Shown here: positions 1-12,399 of the stretch, piece after piece
Numbering within the stretch: position 1 is the first letter of the stretch
Layout of the letters: the number at the start of each line of letters is the position of its first letter
Source of the DNA: Ctenosaura bakeri
Lineage: Eukaryota; Chordata; Lepidosauria; Squamata; Iguanidae
Reading direction: 5' to 3'
DNA: 64,000 bases
Assembly (NCBI GenBank): GCA_948474755.1
Contig: CAOLHI010000489.1
Coordinates: 1-64,000, forward strand
Made by a program: the position numbers and the translations under genes
The notes under the pieces: generated by a model
What the model saw: the letters and a program-made list of their open reading frames with translations, nothing else
The model's database searches: none
Told to the model about the DNA's origin: nothing

Positions 1-1280
1 TCCAAGGTGGCAGGGGAACCGTTCACTGGTTTCTGCCCACGTGGAATCCAAGTCAGACATTCCAAAGGTATATTCAGCAGGTAGCCTGGGTAGTTGGTTT
101 CCATCAGTCAGCAATCAGGTTGACTGATGCCTGGATCTAGACCCATGCTGGAGCTAAGCCTTTACAGCTGTAACCAACAAAAATTTGTGGCCTCTTTAAT
201 CCCAACAAATGCAATTTGTATTGTTATTGCTAAGCAGAGCTTCAGTCACTGCTGAACCCATAAATAATGAATGAGTAGCAAAAACAATTAATGTAGGGTG
301 AAGAGATTTTTGAAGCATTTGTTTAGGATACTTACATCTATATATAAATAACAGTAATACTAGTAATAGTAATAATGATGCTTGTTTCTCTGAGCCATTA
401 GATTGCCTGACAGAATACAGAAAATGAGTATGAAACAGACTATCTCCCTGTTTTTCATGAAATGCAAATATTTTCCCCAAATTATAGCTGAACTACATGT
501 TTTTCCACTCTTAGCTTAGATAGTTGGGTACGATCTTGCTTTTGCATCCTCATATTTGGTTAATTCAATCAGAGGGCAAAACATTTGCCAGTTCCATGGA
601 AGGTTTATTACTTTGCTGTGTTACAAGCAGTGCATTAAATATCACACTGAAACATGATGGTTTACAAGTTGGGTAATTCTGATGCATACTCATCACCAAT
701 TTTCATAGATGTGTCCTGACAGCATTCAAGCAGAATCCCATGATTAAGTCTGTTCTGATAGAATGCAGATTGCCTTCATTTAAATATTTAACACAGTGTC
801 AGCTGGTCCAAAATAAATTTTGGCCCAAAATTGTTCAAACAACTGGAAATTATTGAATCAGTAAAGAGAATATACTACCCTTCTGCCACTTTCCCCCTCC
901 CTGCTCCCCGTTTCATTTCCTTCAATTTATATTCTTTTATTTCCAGCGCTCTATGTTTATTGCTACAAATGACCCATATTTCAGGGACATTGCAAGATCC
1001 TATATTCAACTCTTGCTACAGGTCCCTGATCTGCTCCTTCCATACCCCAAGGATAGAGGAGAATCAACTAGAGCAAACCTTTCTACTTTAAAACAATTAC
1101 TTTCTAATTAAAATATTTGTTCATTGACTCTGAGCTTGCTAGGGCCTCCAAAGCAAAACACAATAGATAAAAACATTCTGTATTTTGTTAATTTTGGGGG
1201 GAACAACACACTCAATTAGAACAGTGCAAAAGCTAGCTGATTTTAGGAACCAAATGCTGTACAAAAAGTGTGGTCTTAGC
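1..1280. other. Unassigned AT-rich DNA
   Basis: I see no gene, RNA or recognisable repeat here. The open frames are short, lack any recognisable motif and look like chance frames. A short imperfect trinucleotide run near 350-378 is the only local structure. Confidence 0.6.
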
Positions 1281-1440
1281 AGTCCACTGGAAGGTCAAAT
1301 AGGATGGGAGATGGCCTGATTTCTCTTGGGAAGAAATTCCACAATTGAAGTGCCACTATAGAGAAAGTCCTGTCCTGGGTACTCAAGAACCTGATCTGTC
1401 AGGGTGATAGGACAGCCAACAAGGCATATAAAAATGCTGA
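1281..1440 (-). mobile_element. L2-clade LINE fragment (degenerate)
   Basis: Read on the plus strand this is the antisense of the region around the ORF2 C-terminus of squamate L2-clade LINEs. It has the layout 'failed to be round, gap, small activity' seen in the copies at 41.7 and 50.6 kb: a stretch about a filled-in terminal segment with GGGAAGAAATTCCACA followed by GCCACTATAGAGAAAGTCC. The resemblance is by pattern only and the copy is heavily diverged, with no usable frame. Both ends are approximate. Confidence 0.45.
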
Positions 1441-1748
1441 TATTTCTTCTTTTGTTGGTGTTTCCTTCTATATAGGTTTTACAAGAAGCTCTACTCTATC
1501 TTTGGTCTTTGTAAGATGATCAGTGCCTTAACAATATACTTAGATCATTCTCAATTATGAGCTACAGTAAAAAGTGGGATTTTTTTCCTGTTCAATGATG
1601 GAAATCTGGATAAATATTTACAATACATCTGTGTGCAATCTACAAATTTACAAATATTTACCACGCCATCTGTGTACTGGAAGAGATCCTAAGGTTCACT
1701 ACTAATGGTCATTGTCAACTACAATAGGGAATTAATGCTGGTATACAC

Positions 1749-2435
1749 TGTTACCCCAAAAGATGGGGGGCCTTGGGGTTCACTCACAATGGCAGTGTCT
1801 CCTTAGAAACAGAGGAAATTATACCTCAAAGGAAGCCTGTGAGAGTAAGGTAATGGCAGGATCTTTTCACCTAGGTATACTAGTACTGACTGAAGAGGGA
1901 TCCAGGTAAAAGGTTAAACACAGTATTTTATTGGAAATTAGCAAGCATATAGGGAATCAGATACTCTCAAGAATAATACAAGGCCACTGGGAAGTGAGGT
2001 AAGAAAAGCTGGTTAGAGAAAGATTGGGTGGGAAGGGTGATTATTATCAGTCTGAAGCAGGAAGTTGAAGTGGAGAGACCCGGACTGTGCATCTGAGGGT
2101 AGCACAGAGAACTGGGAATCTGGGGTACTATGTGCAGCATAATGCACCCAGTGTACTACAATCTACTTGATCTGGAGCTGGGTTTTTATACCCTATTTCC
2201 TGAAAGAGGAAGCATGGACAAAATGATAATGGCTTTTTCACAGGGTTGACAAAAAAGTCTGGAATAAGCTGATTGTCTTAACTCTAGGTGACAAAACATT
2301 GATCAGAGTCCTAACAATCTCCTAACATTTTGGTCAGGTAGCATGAATAGGGAAGGTCTCTGTGGGATATGCTCACAGTAGGGTTCCTGATCACCTGGGC
2401 AGTTTAGCGTCCTATTGTTTTCAGGAGTACTCACA
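1749..2435 (-). mobile_element. Solo LTR, endogenous-retrovirus type, minus strand
   Basis: On the minus strand the unit starts TGTGAGTACTCC and ends TTTTGGGGTAACA, the TG...CA termini of an LTR. A minus-strand TATA box (TATAAAAA) lies at about 2183-2190 and an AATAAA signal at 1927-1932, about 255 bases downstream, the U3-R-U5 order expected. The 3' terminus matches that of the LTR at 12779. Neither a primer-binding site with gag/pol nor a partner LTR is present, so this is a solo LTR. I could not find a clean target-site duplication. Retroviral class cannot be decided from the LTR alone. Confidence 0.65.
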
Positions 2436-2514
2436 ACTTACAGTTTATTGAAAGGACTATCCCAAGCCCATTAGCACCGGTCTTTCTTGCTAATCTTCTC
2501 TGTTCCTTGAGACA

Positions 2515-2810
2515 GCAGATCTGACTACAGTGACACACACCTTGATTTCACCTCAGTTGGACTTTTGTAACATGTTCTACATGGGGCTGCCTTTGGAAAC
2601 TGTTCAGAAACTTCAGTGGGTTCAAAACGTGGCAGCCGGAATGCTGACTGGGACCAGTTACAGGGAGCATATAACCTTCCTGTTAAAACATATTCACTGG
2701 CTACCTCTTTGTTTCTGGGCACAATTCAAAGTGCTGGTCATGATCTAAACCCTATATGGTTTAGATCCAATCTATTTGAAAAAAATGTATCTCCAGCCAC
2801 AATTATACCA
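2515..2810 (+). mobile_element. L2-clade LINE fragment, RT C-terminal region
   Basis: The frame from 2530 to 2748 encodes a degenerate copy of the region after the reverse transcriptase core. Visible motifs are QLDFCNMFYMGLP, KLQWVQNVAA, an HITFLLKHIHWLPL block and QFKVLVMI. The same blocks appear, better preserved, in the minus-strand L2 copy at 36003-36674. The frame stops at 2748 and similarity fades by about 2810. This is a short, 5'- and 3'-truncated dead copy with no catalytic residues. Confidence 0.8.
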
Positions 2811-4942
2811 TTACAGCAAAATGGAAAACCAGCTGTGATTCCCGAAGACTGAAATGATGAAATGGTGGCATTTGCCAAATGGTGGCTATGCGAAAACAAT
2901 GGGGAGGAAGTCTCCTGACATGCTGAAATTGTGGAACAAATATAGATAGGGAATAGGAGGCAGGATCAGAGGGTGGTACAGAAGACTGATTGCAGAAACA
3001 TGCATCACCAAACTGGCAGCATAGCATCAATGCAGAAATGGTGCAACAGTGATTGCTGTGAGACAACTGGCTACTGTGATAAAACCTTCTATATCAGGAC
3101 TAGGTTCTCTTCTTGCCTTTGCTCCAGGCATAGCTTGCAATGTTTAGGAAACTTTGTGGAGGAGGATTGTGGTTTTAGTTCTGGTCAGTGCTCAGTTTTG
3201 CATGTCTTCCTTTATTTCTGCATTTTTGATCCACATCAATTTTTGCATTTAGCTATGCAAATCCATATCTTTGAATATATTTACAAAAATATAAAGTATG
3301 TATTTCAAACTATATGTTACTTTCCTAAACCCATTTTTTACACAACCTTTAGGAAGTATTTGTTTTTGCATCACAGGAATGAGAGAAGTGCTAAATCTGA
3401 AATGTAAGTTTGGAAGGCATGGATCAGGTAAAGTCACAGAGGGATTTGGGAAAAAAAAAAAAATCTCAAGTATCCCCACTGGAGCAGGGTAGGCAGGCAA
3501 GGAGTGTTTGTTCATATGAATCTTTACATGGCATGGTAAAACCTGGATAAAGGTTTAACAGTTCACTGTGAAAACTAGGACATAGCTACCTCATTAAATC
3601 ATAGTTGAATCAAGATTTGAATGAGGGATTGCCTGGCTCACAGATGATCCCTTTATGTATTTCATGGCGCTGGCTCCTAAAATAACCAGGAGACAATTTA
3701 GGTGCTACTAACAGGATCTGCATCTTCTGGTTGTCACACAGATTCATTCCTGGACATTTCTTATTCTCACTTCAGTGTTATACAATCCATGGTAATGTTT
3801 ATTCAGCAATGTTTCCATTTCTCGAATTCATACACAGATGCACAGAGGGGAACGTGTTAGCATAAGATACCTGAACCAAATTAAGCTCTGAACTTGGCTG
3901 GGATTTCCTAGAAATAAAATTGGCAAAAGACACTTTGTATCTTACTATTTAATTAGGGTGTTTTTATTTAAATATGTTGCAATAAATGCCACTAAAAACT
4001 ACACAAACATATATAACCTTAAATGGTAGAGCTTCTATTTAGATATTAGCCCTATAGTAGTCTCATGTTTACAGAAGATAAATGAGCTCATCTATGCTCA
4101 AATCTTCAAATTACAATTAGCTTTGTTATTTTACTAGTGGTACCCAATTGCTCTGCTATTAAAACTAAGGGCCTGACAGCATTTCCATTTACCATCCTGG
4201 TTTTTAGGGTTTATTATCTTTTCGGTTCTGAATTTCATTAGGCTGCAAATTAGCTGTCAGCATGAATATGAGTTATGACCCAAATTGCTATTTTCTGTTT
4301 TTTTTAAAAAAAAATTGTGCAAGAGGAAACACTTGTATGCAGGAGAGCTCTTTATGTATATATATTTATGTCCTGAATTGATGGCAGAAATCCACCCTCC
4401 CTTGGGGGAAAAAATAAACAGGGCTGATCATGAAGGTTAATGGATTTCTAAAATTCTGCTAAAAAGAACATGAGATTTAACCATTTATTATCCACATATT
4501 TTCCAACCTACTTTTGAAGTCTTAAAGACTAGAAGCCTGTCTGGTTAGTTTTCAAAATGAAAATGCAGTTCTAAAGATGCTGAATTCTGTGGGGGGGCTG
4601 AAAAAAAGGTTTCTCAAATAAATAGAGGTGTTCTGTCTGCACTCCTCTTCTATGAAAATAAAAACCTCAGTACAGTCACCTACAGCCACATTCAGCAGGT
4701 GATAGAATTTAAAGTTTCTGCTTCTTCTGCCTGTGTACCTTGGCTTGCTTTTCCTTTTTTCTTCCAAAGCACTGGAAAGGTACATATAATCATAGAATTC
4801 AGTTGGTTTTGTGTTGCCCATTCTTCCTTTTTTTGTTTTTCCTCAACTGTATCTTGCTATAGGACAGGGTCTCCCCTGGATAAGATATGTAAATAGGGTA
4901 TTTGGAATACTCAGAGAGTTCTAGTACTTCTCTACATAGCTT
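2811..4942. other. Unassigned AT-rich DNA
   Basis: No gene or clear repeat was recognised. The stretch holds only short homopolymers (A runs near 3452 and 4305). The 144-codon frame at 2973-3407 has no recognisable domain and an unremarkable composition for chance sequence. Confidence 0.55.
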
Positions 4943-5015
4943 AGAATTCCATAGGATGTTACCATGGTAATTGAAGTAGAATCAGAGTGCTACATCTGGA
5001 TAGCATGAAAGGTCC
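4943..5015 (+). mobile_element. Fragment of short GGCC-TIR MITE (right half)
   Basis: This resembles the right half of the ~200-bp MITEs at 40041, 44341 and 57161: AATTCCATAGGATG, then a stretch around AAGTAGAATCAGAGTGCTA, then a degenerate terminus GAAAGGTCC. The left half and left terminus are missing. Confidence 0.45.
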
Positions 5016-5058
5016 TCATGTCTACTCCTCTGCTAAGAGTAGAGTAGGTAACAAACCC

Positions 5059-5867
5059 TGTTTACTGGGGGTCCCGTGAGGGACACCAAAGTGCTCTCTC
5101 AAGATGTCTAAAGGTGGGGAAATTAGCACAGAGCACAGCTGGCGATGAGAGAGGCAGGGAAATGCAGCGAGATCTTGAACCCAACGTCTACAGGGTCAGG
5201 CCAAGTCAAGGAGCAGACAGAGGTTAAACTAACAATGATGAGCTTTATTAAAATACAATCAAATGGTGTATGCAGCACACTCACACAGATAACTATAGAA
5301 AATAAAGGTTGGAGTGAGACAGAGGGATTTTTAAGAGGGATTGTTGATTTGGGTGATACTACACCTGTTCTGAAGTTCACTGCGGAAGTTCGGAGGTGCA
5401 TAGTCTCAGTACGTGGGACTGAGGGGAAGACTTGCTAAGTGCAGCAGCAGCAAGGTTGGATGGAAATCAGGCGTGATCAGAGCAATCCGAGAAAGGTCTC
5501 GGAATCCGGGGTTTTTATAGGGAAAATGTAGCTGTAGGCTAGTCCGTACTTGGGGGAAAACAATGAGTTTCGGGCTGGAGACAAAGCCTCCAAAAGGTCA
5601 GAATTTAATATGATTGAGTTAGTTCCGAATTGAGAAAGGAGTAGACAGTATGCAAATGCAGAGTGCTTGACAGATGAGGATTCTCATAATCAAGCCCCCT
5701 GCTCGGGGCAGGGAGTTATTTGTAAGTAGCGTGCATACCTAATAGCGTGCTTGCCAGGAGGTCTCCTAAAGTGGTGATCTGGCTATTTCTAGCCTGCCTG
5801 GGTAGTTAATGGGATGTCCAGCGATTAGTGGCCGTGCCTAGTTTCATGCTTGTCTGGGGGCCTCACA
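5059..5867 (-). mobile_element. Solo LTR, endogenous-retrovirus type, minus strand
   Basis: Minus-strand termini are TGTGAGGCCCCC and CCCCCAGTAAACA. A minus-strand TATA box (CTATAAAAAC) is at 5511-5520 and an AATAAA signal at 5244-5249, in the correct order for U3-R-U5. The flanking pentamers AACCC (5054-5058) and AACAC (5868-5872) could be a target duplication with one mismatch. The unit is 809 bases, and no internal retroviral coding sequence adjoins it. Its termini resemble those of the LTR at 1749, but the bodies differ, so it is probably a related rather than an identical family. Confidence 0.65.
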
Positions 5868-6111
5868 AACACATGGAGAGGGATGGTAGAAGAAAGCCAA
5901 ATTATTGATATCAAAGTGATATCTAATGTCACCCCAAGTGCATCTTAGGAACTGCAGTAACAAGTTCAAACTGGGATGTCTAGGCCATCCACAAATCTCA
6001 TGAACATATTTCTCCCCACCTCCACCCCCCCACACACGCGTACATAACACAAAGCAGTGATAATCTGAGATTGTCAGAAGAAGAGCCATCTCCCCTTTCC
6101 ATAGACAACCA

Positions 6112-6525
6112 TCTGAAATGAAATGCACAGATATAAGATGGGTGACACCTGGCTTGACCATAGTACATGTGCAAGGGAATCTAGGAATCTTAACAGCCCA
6201 CAAACTGAACATGAATCAGCAGTGGAATGCAGCAGCTAAAAACGGCAATGCGATTCTGGGCTGCATCAATAGAAGTACAGTGTCTAGGTCAAGGGACGTA
6301 ATAGTACCACTCTGCTCTACTTTGATCAGATCCCACCTGAAATACTACATCCAGTTCTGGGCACTATAATTCAAGAAGGATATTGACAAGCTGGAACATG
6401 TCCAAAGGAAGGCAACCAAATGGTAAAAGGTCTGGAAACTATGCCCTAGGAGGGAGCTGAGAGTGTTGAGCCCGGAGAAGAGAAGGTTAAGAGGTGACAT
6501 GATAGATATATTGTATTTGTACTTG
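6112..6525 (+). mobile_element. CR1 LINE fragment, plus strand
   Basis: This is a diverged CR1 segment corresponding to the region just after the RT core. In frame one sees [40 protein letters not shown] in pieces, then the RSHLKYYIQFWAL block, matching the better copies at 14414-14872 and 55092-55642. A stop follows the W-A-L motif and later codons are frameshifted. Both element ends are missing. Confidence 0.85.
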
Positions 6526-9500
6526 ATCAGTTGGGTGGAGAGCACCACCAGCCACTATATGTACCCAGTGCTGCTGTCCACAGGGCCTACCTAACCTCTC
6601 ATTCCATGAGATAGACAGCAGATGGGTGATGAGAGCATGGACATGGGATGAAGCAGAGAAGGGGTAAAAAAATGAAGCTGGTGGGGAAGACAAGATGTCA
6701 GGTGAGAAGTTATATGAATAAAGCAATGGAAGTTCTTTTCTTCTGACCTTAGCTGGCAGGAAAGCTTAGACCACTGCCATTTAAAAGTAAGTGAACTGCT
6801 ACAAGTGGGGATGGGTGAATCTTACTGTTAAATAGAAGATGCTTGAAAGTTTCTTATGCTTCCCCCCTCCTCATTTCTTTCTTACCATCACTTCAAGGGC
6901 CAGCTTGACTGTTCTCTGCAACCTGCTTGGTCTCCTGGGACCCAATATTACGTTAGGCCCTACTAGGAATATAATTCTTCATTAATTTCATTCTCAAAGG
7001 AAGCAACAAATAATTTTAGTGATTTTCATTCCACCATGAGAAATTCTGGGCAGTTTTGAAAGACCAATCATGATTCTAGACTAATTCTGCACAAAATTCA
7101 CATTTGTGTGTATGTTAATGTATGTGCAGAAAACACAATATTTGTGCAGGAAACACTTTTTGTCCTTTTTCCAATGCATAACATAGTTTTCTGTACAAAA
7201 ACAAAAAACAAAAACAAAAAAACTGTGTGAATTTTGATCAGAGTAAGTCCAAAACTGTGATGACTAAAATCACTCCAGAGCTTCCTAACCCTTGTGAACC
7301 ACATTTTTCAATCATTTCTGAATATTGCCAATATTGTTTCTACCCCTAGTCTCCACCTGGCTACAATTTGCATCTCCAAAGGGTGGTGATGGGGATCCAT
7401 TTATGAGAAAATAATGAAGAGACAGACTTATTAAACACTGGGCACTTAGTGGGAGCCAAAGGTAAAAATCCTTCCACTAGTATTGCAATCCAGGTAGCAA
7501 CAGCACACTGACTGTTTGGAGAGGAGAGCTCTTTTCAAGACAGAATTACATAGCTTGAACCTCAAGTCAAGAAGCAAGCCACTTTATCAGATTCAATCTG
7601 AAGTGTGAGGAAAGCTAAATTAATGTGTCCAGGGACCTAGAACAATTTCAGATTAATCCCCCTTTGTATGTACTCATGATCTATTCTAAGGGTGCTGGCA
7701 TAGATAAATAATAAATAAAGTACAACATATATCTTTTCCACTTTAGCACAGGGTTCCCAGAACAATTGAACCAATGAAACCATTAGTACTCTGGCCATCA
7801 GCAAGTGCCAGAAAGCTCAAACAGATGGAGTTACTCACTGAGGCAATCAAGGTGCAAATCACCTGGATTTTAAGATGTCAGAGCCAGAAATTTGAACTGG
7901 GCTCAGAAACAAATTGGCAGTCCTGCATCCCTTCTTTCTTATCTTAGTGAGTCACCAATAAAGCAGGGTTTGTAATCTGAGGTTATGAAGACAGCGACAT
8001 CATTGAAGTATTTTTTGTGCATGTGAGAGGGAAAGATTTCCCCTCATTAAGAAAGAAATGAGCAAAGAGAAAAAGGGAAAGTGAGGAAATTGGCTAGAGA
8101 GAAGCCACAGCACATTCTTTAAGTGTCTAAGCCAAAAGCTCAGACTTCTCAAAAACTGGGTATGCTGAAATGTTTAACAGAGGTATTAGCATAATCATTC
8201 TCTTGCTTGCATTACTTTATATCCTTACCCTGATCACCTTCTTTTCAGAGTTATACTGATTCAATAATGCAGTCGCTCACACAATACGAGGGCCATATCT
8301 TTACAGTATCAGGCATGAAAAGTTCAAATGTACAAAAGCAATAGAAATGAAGATCCAGGTAGCTAGAAAGCAGCATTTCTGTACTTAGCAGCCAAAAGTT
8401 GTGCATTTCATTATATATTGGGTGTCCTAGTTTTTGATTGTTCTTCCTACAGCCTGTAGACAAGCAATGCATAGCAAATATTCTAGTTAATTCTCATACA
8501 CATATACATACATGAAAAGCAAGAAAAGCTTTCATGACAAGCTGATTTGAGATTAGATTTGTGTATTCTTCAGAAAAAAAAGAGCAATCTACATATACAT
8601 CAAATACAAAAATGCAAACCGTGCCTCAGATCATTTTAAATTTTATTTGTTCTTATTTTTGCACTTGCATAGGAAAATTCACTGTTGAATACAGTGGAAA
8701 GAAATAAGTATTTGCCAATATCTGTATTGTATTCCTCTCATCATCAGCATCTCAAAGTTGTTACCAAAAGATCTCACCACTTTTCCATTACATTGCAGTA
8801 TCAAAAAGTGGGCATATGCATAAATAAGAATCAAGGTCTTACAGCATATCTCTGTATTTCTTCCTAATAAGGCATCAGCTGCCAATTGGCCACTTAGAGC
8901 TGCTGATTTCATCAGGCTGGATCCTAATTATGTAATACATTTTCTTAGAGTATGGTAAATTGTAACTAACAGATGCAGCTTTGTTCTAATTTCCAGGTTT
9001 ATATATAAAAATTAAAAGAAAACAGTCAGATTAACTTTTGTAAATGGTGTCAAACAAGTACAAATTTGCACAGAATTATAACAAATCTTACTTTAACGGC
9101 TTTAGGAGTATTAATTGTAAATCTTTGATGGTAATCATAATAACTTTTGTAAGATTATGGAAACAGAGAAATATGATACCTCTTAATCTGAATTAAAATT
9201 ATAGTTTAATGCCACTCAAGGCAACAAAATCTTCTTGGTTGTTTCTGTGCATTTAATCCAAAGCAAGACATGACACTGTTTACACAGTTATATGAATAAC
9301 TGCATGCTATATGTAAATAGGTGGCACATAGTTTGCATTAGTATGGAGGATTTTATTGATGTAAACAAGAAAGTGGGGAAATGGGTTTGTGGAGCAAAAG
9401 TTTAATATGTTTTGAAATCTTTTGGGAAAAAAATCTTGAAGGGTGACAGGGTTAAGTGGACATGTATATGTTTATGTGCAGATATGCATGCTCTGTTTGT

Positions 9501-9807
9501 TGCAAATACAGGTGAGATATTTCTCCACAAAAAGATGTACAACTCTGAGATATAATAGGACAATTATTCCACACACTCACCAGTTCTCTATCTAGAGCAT
9601 ATTTTCTAATGCAAACAGCAAAGGATCTGGATGGAGACAAAGGTTTAAATCTACCCTATGATCCAGATCACCTCCTTTTTTTAAAAAAAAAATCATTGCA
9701 CGAAGAACCTTGCATGCAATGCTGCATGACCAAGTATAGCATGGCATCTCTGCGTGCAAGACTGTGCTACACTGAGCTATTTACTGGACCTAAGGCTACT
9801 AAAGTCC
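6526..9807. other. Unassigned AT-rich DNA
   Basis: No gene or assignable repeat was seen across about 3.3 kb. An A-rich (ACAAAAA)n-like stretch lies at 7196-7222. Frames are short and have no recognisable motif. Confidence 0.55.
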
Positions 9808-9816
9808 TTTTCTTTC

Positions 9817-9852
<36 letters not shown>

Positions 9853-9870
9853 TCCTTCCTTTTCTTTCTA
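9808..9870. repeat. (CTTT)n microsatellite
   Basis: About twelve CTTT units with interruptions at both ends (CCTTCC near 9855). It lies directly upstream of the 5S-derived SINE. On the minus strand it yields a spurious Lys/Arg/Glu-rich frame. Confidence 0.95.
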
Positions 9871-9885
9871 GTATTTGTGTATATG

Positions 9886-10085
9886 TGTGTGCACCTTCAT
9901 TAGTCTGCTGATTTATGGTAATCCCATGAATTTCATAGGGTTTTCTTAGGCAAGGAATACTCAGAGTTGGTTTTATCAATTCCTTCCATTGAAATAGAGG
10001 CTACAGCATCTGGTATTTGTTGGTAGTCTTCCATCCAAGTACTAACCAGATCTGATCCCATCCTTAAGTCATAAGGTCTCCAAGA
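9886..10085 (-). mobile_element. 5S-rRNA-derived SINE, minus strand
   Basis: Read on the minus strand, the right-hand part (about 10003-10070) preserves the 5S rRNA internal-promoter half: GGTTAGTACTTGGATGG is represented by its complement in CCATCCAAGTACTAACC. This is followed by the ACCAACAAATACCAGATGC block corresponding to the 5S 3' end. The left part, towards 9886, is the body and tail, with CCTATGAAATTCATGGG and a Bov-B-like end. The copy at 38064 shares the same architecture. 5S-headed SINEs (SINE3 class) are known from Anolis; assignment to that lineage is inference. Confidence 0.8.
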
Positions 10086-10482
10086 ACACCTTATAAATCA
10101 TTAATTTGACAGTTCCCTCACCTCAGGCTTACAATCTAAATAAGGCATGCCTCACAAGAAAAAGAGAATGGTAATGAGGAAGAAGATCCCGCAGATGCTG
10201 GCTGCTCTTCTGTCCTTCAGAAGTCAGAGCAATAACAGCCAGAATACAGTGGAAGGACCTATTGCCAGCTGCTGGGCCAAGGGACAATCATAGCTGTGCC
10301 TGGCTGCTCTATTCACATTCAGAGGCTGACATGGCAATTGCTATGGCCATCCATGCCTAGAAGAGAATGTGGAGGGTCACAGAAGTGTCTGGGATGTCCC
10401 TGTAGCTAAACACAAAGTGTTGAGGTCCATTGGGGTCCTCTGGAAGTCTTAGAAGTAATCTTTTCACTCTGGCTACATAGAC

Positions 10483-10988
10483 ATAGGCCCTTTCTGCACA
10501 AGGTGAGTGAATTGCTCTGTGCTGTTACTTACCTGCTCTTCTTGGGTCCGAAGTAATGCAGACTGTCCCTTGAGCCCTTCCTCAGGGCTCCTCCATGAGT
10601 GCAGGGTGAACCGGAGCAGTGCGAGGTCTGTAGATCCGCACTGCTCCGGCTCAAAATGGCAGCTTCTAGTGTCTTCGTGGGAGTGGACCAACCGCTGACA
10701 CTGGCCACACCTACAGCCCACCCTCTGCTGATCGCAGGCTTGCATTGGTGCGAGCCTGTGCATCTGCACAGATAAGTAGGAATGCAATGGCGCGTTCCAG
10801 AAAATGTAAAGACCTGATTTTTCCGGTCTTTACTTAGCGTGCTGGAGTACCACTTGGAGGTGGGTTGGATCAGACTGAGGTGCGGAACTAAGTTAAATAG
10901 TCTGCACCTAGTTCGATCCAAGGTGCAGACAACCTCCGTGCCAGGACGCCTTGGCCCGTTTTAACTGCCTTGTGCGGAAAGGGCCATA
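10483..10988 (+). mobile_element. GGCC-TIR MITE (PIF/Harbinger-like), long type
   Basis: The element is 10486-10985, bounded by the 3-bp duplication ATA (10483-10485 and 10986-10988). Terminal inverted repeats are GGCCCTTTCTGCACAAGG and its near-complement CCTTGTGCGGAAAGGGCC, with one mismatch in 18. The interior is GC-rich with many CpG, unlike the surrounding AT-rich DNA. It shares blocks such as CGGAGCAGTGC and CACTTGGAGG with the copies at 30827 and, reversed, 45314. There is no transposase, so the element is non-autonomous. The overlapping frames inside it are chance products of high GC. Confidence 0.85.
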
Positions 10989-12088
10989 GATACTTCTGTG
11001 ACATCCCTGCTGGCCTCCAGATATAAATGACCGTGAGTGGGTGGGGCTTTAGCATCTCTATCTTAGGTTGGGAGGGGAGTTTTGGTTGTGGGGAGTGAGA
11101 GGTGAATATCAGCCTCCATCCTGGCTAAGAACAGAAACAGAAAGTTACGGTTGGCTAACTTATGCCTGCATAACCCACTAAGAAGAAGCTAGCCTTTGAT
11201 TTCTTTATCTAATAAATAATTTAACTTACATTTTAATAAATAATGTGTTACTCTGAATAAAAGTGATATGTTCATTGTTCCAAGTTCCTCCAAAGTAATT
11301 GTGGAGGGTAAGTGTTAACTGTTTTCTCAAAAACAGTTTTTTCGTTTCTAACATATTAATAAGCTGTAGTTCCATCTTTGTGCAAGTTCTAACATGGCAT
11401 AAGAATACTGATTCTTCCTTAGCCTAAAGGCTAAACTGCATGCTACACTGAAGATCAATGGCCAGATCTCCAAACATAATTGAGTCTGTTCTCAATCCAA
11501 ATGATACTCACAGAGCTTCTGAAACCTACGGAGGGGAAAGCACACAAAACTGGTTGCAGCTAGATGGTGGGAACATAAATTTTATCTATAATAGAAGGGG
11601 AAAGGTTTAAACCTCCCTTCTTCCAATGCCATTGCATAATCCAGATGCTACTGGAGAAAAAAAATGTGCAGGTCATGAATCTCTTCTATAATGAGTAGTT
11701 TACCTATAAAAACCTTGATGATGGACATTATTACTCAATTTTATTATTGAAGGATAGAAGTCCTCCTATGGCTTGGAGCTATATTATATTAATGAATAAA
11801 AACCCTGCATCAATCTACCCTTTTAGAGCATATTCTTCCATTCTCTGGGAGATATTCCTGAAAAGAAAGTCTATAGTATGTTTTTTTAGATAGACTTTGC
11901 AGGTTGTTTTCAAACCTAAGCTGTAAGACACACTGATTAAAATCTTCGCTGAAGCAGAAGGGCCATAGCTTACTCCACAGGTCTGTGCTATTCATGGAAA
12001 AGATCTCTGGTTCAGTCTCCAGTGACTCCATGTAGGGCCAGGTAAGATTTATGTTGGGAACCCAAGTGGCAGCAGCTGGTGTGATAGG
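10989..12088. other. Unassigned DNA
   Basis: No gene or recognised repeat. The stretch contains an AT-rich AATAAATAAT-type patch near 11208-11245 and otherwise ordinary sequence. Confidence 0.5.
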
Positions 12089-12205
12089 CTGGGATGGACA
12101 AATTACAGCCCTGCAGATGTTGTTGGACAGCAGCTTCCAGGAACCTTACCTTTCACTGCCAGCGGAGAGGAATGCTGGAAGTTCCACTTTAACATCTAGA
12201 GAGTG
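12089..12205. mobile_element. hAT-like MITE fragment (degenerate)
   Basis: The stretch contains GCAGATGTTGTTGGAC, the internal block of the common ~140-bp squamate hAT-type MITE whose better copy lies at 51062-51200. Termini are eroded and no target duplication is visible. Confidence 0.4.
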
Positions 12206-12399
12206 ACATGACTCTCATCCTGCTGTAGACGTGGCAGCTTCCTACATTCCTGTGAAGCATTTCAGCCTTCTTCCTCAGGACTGCTGCAATGTCTCCCTGT
12301 TTACCTGCTGCAGTTTCTGTTTGTTCTCTGACTAATGAAGTTCCCAAGGTTAAAAGCTAGGATAAGAGCATGTGAGTAGATCCTAGGATTTCTTTTGAT

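Noticed and set aside
1749..5867. A provirus bounded by the two minus-strand LTRs
   Set aside because: The two LTRs differ in body sequence, and the DNA between them holds an L2 fragment and no retroviral genes.
9767..9979. Minus-strand Lys/Arg/Glu-rich frame
   Set aside because: It is the translation of the (CTTT)n tract plus SINE sequence.
9990..10070. A 5S rRNA gene
   Set aside because: The match is partial, diverged, and joined to a SINE body shared with 38064-38305.
10473..10921. Frames of 104 and 130 codons on the minus strand
   Set aside because: They are inside, and cross the edge of, a non-coding GC-rich MITE.
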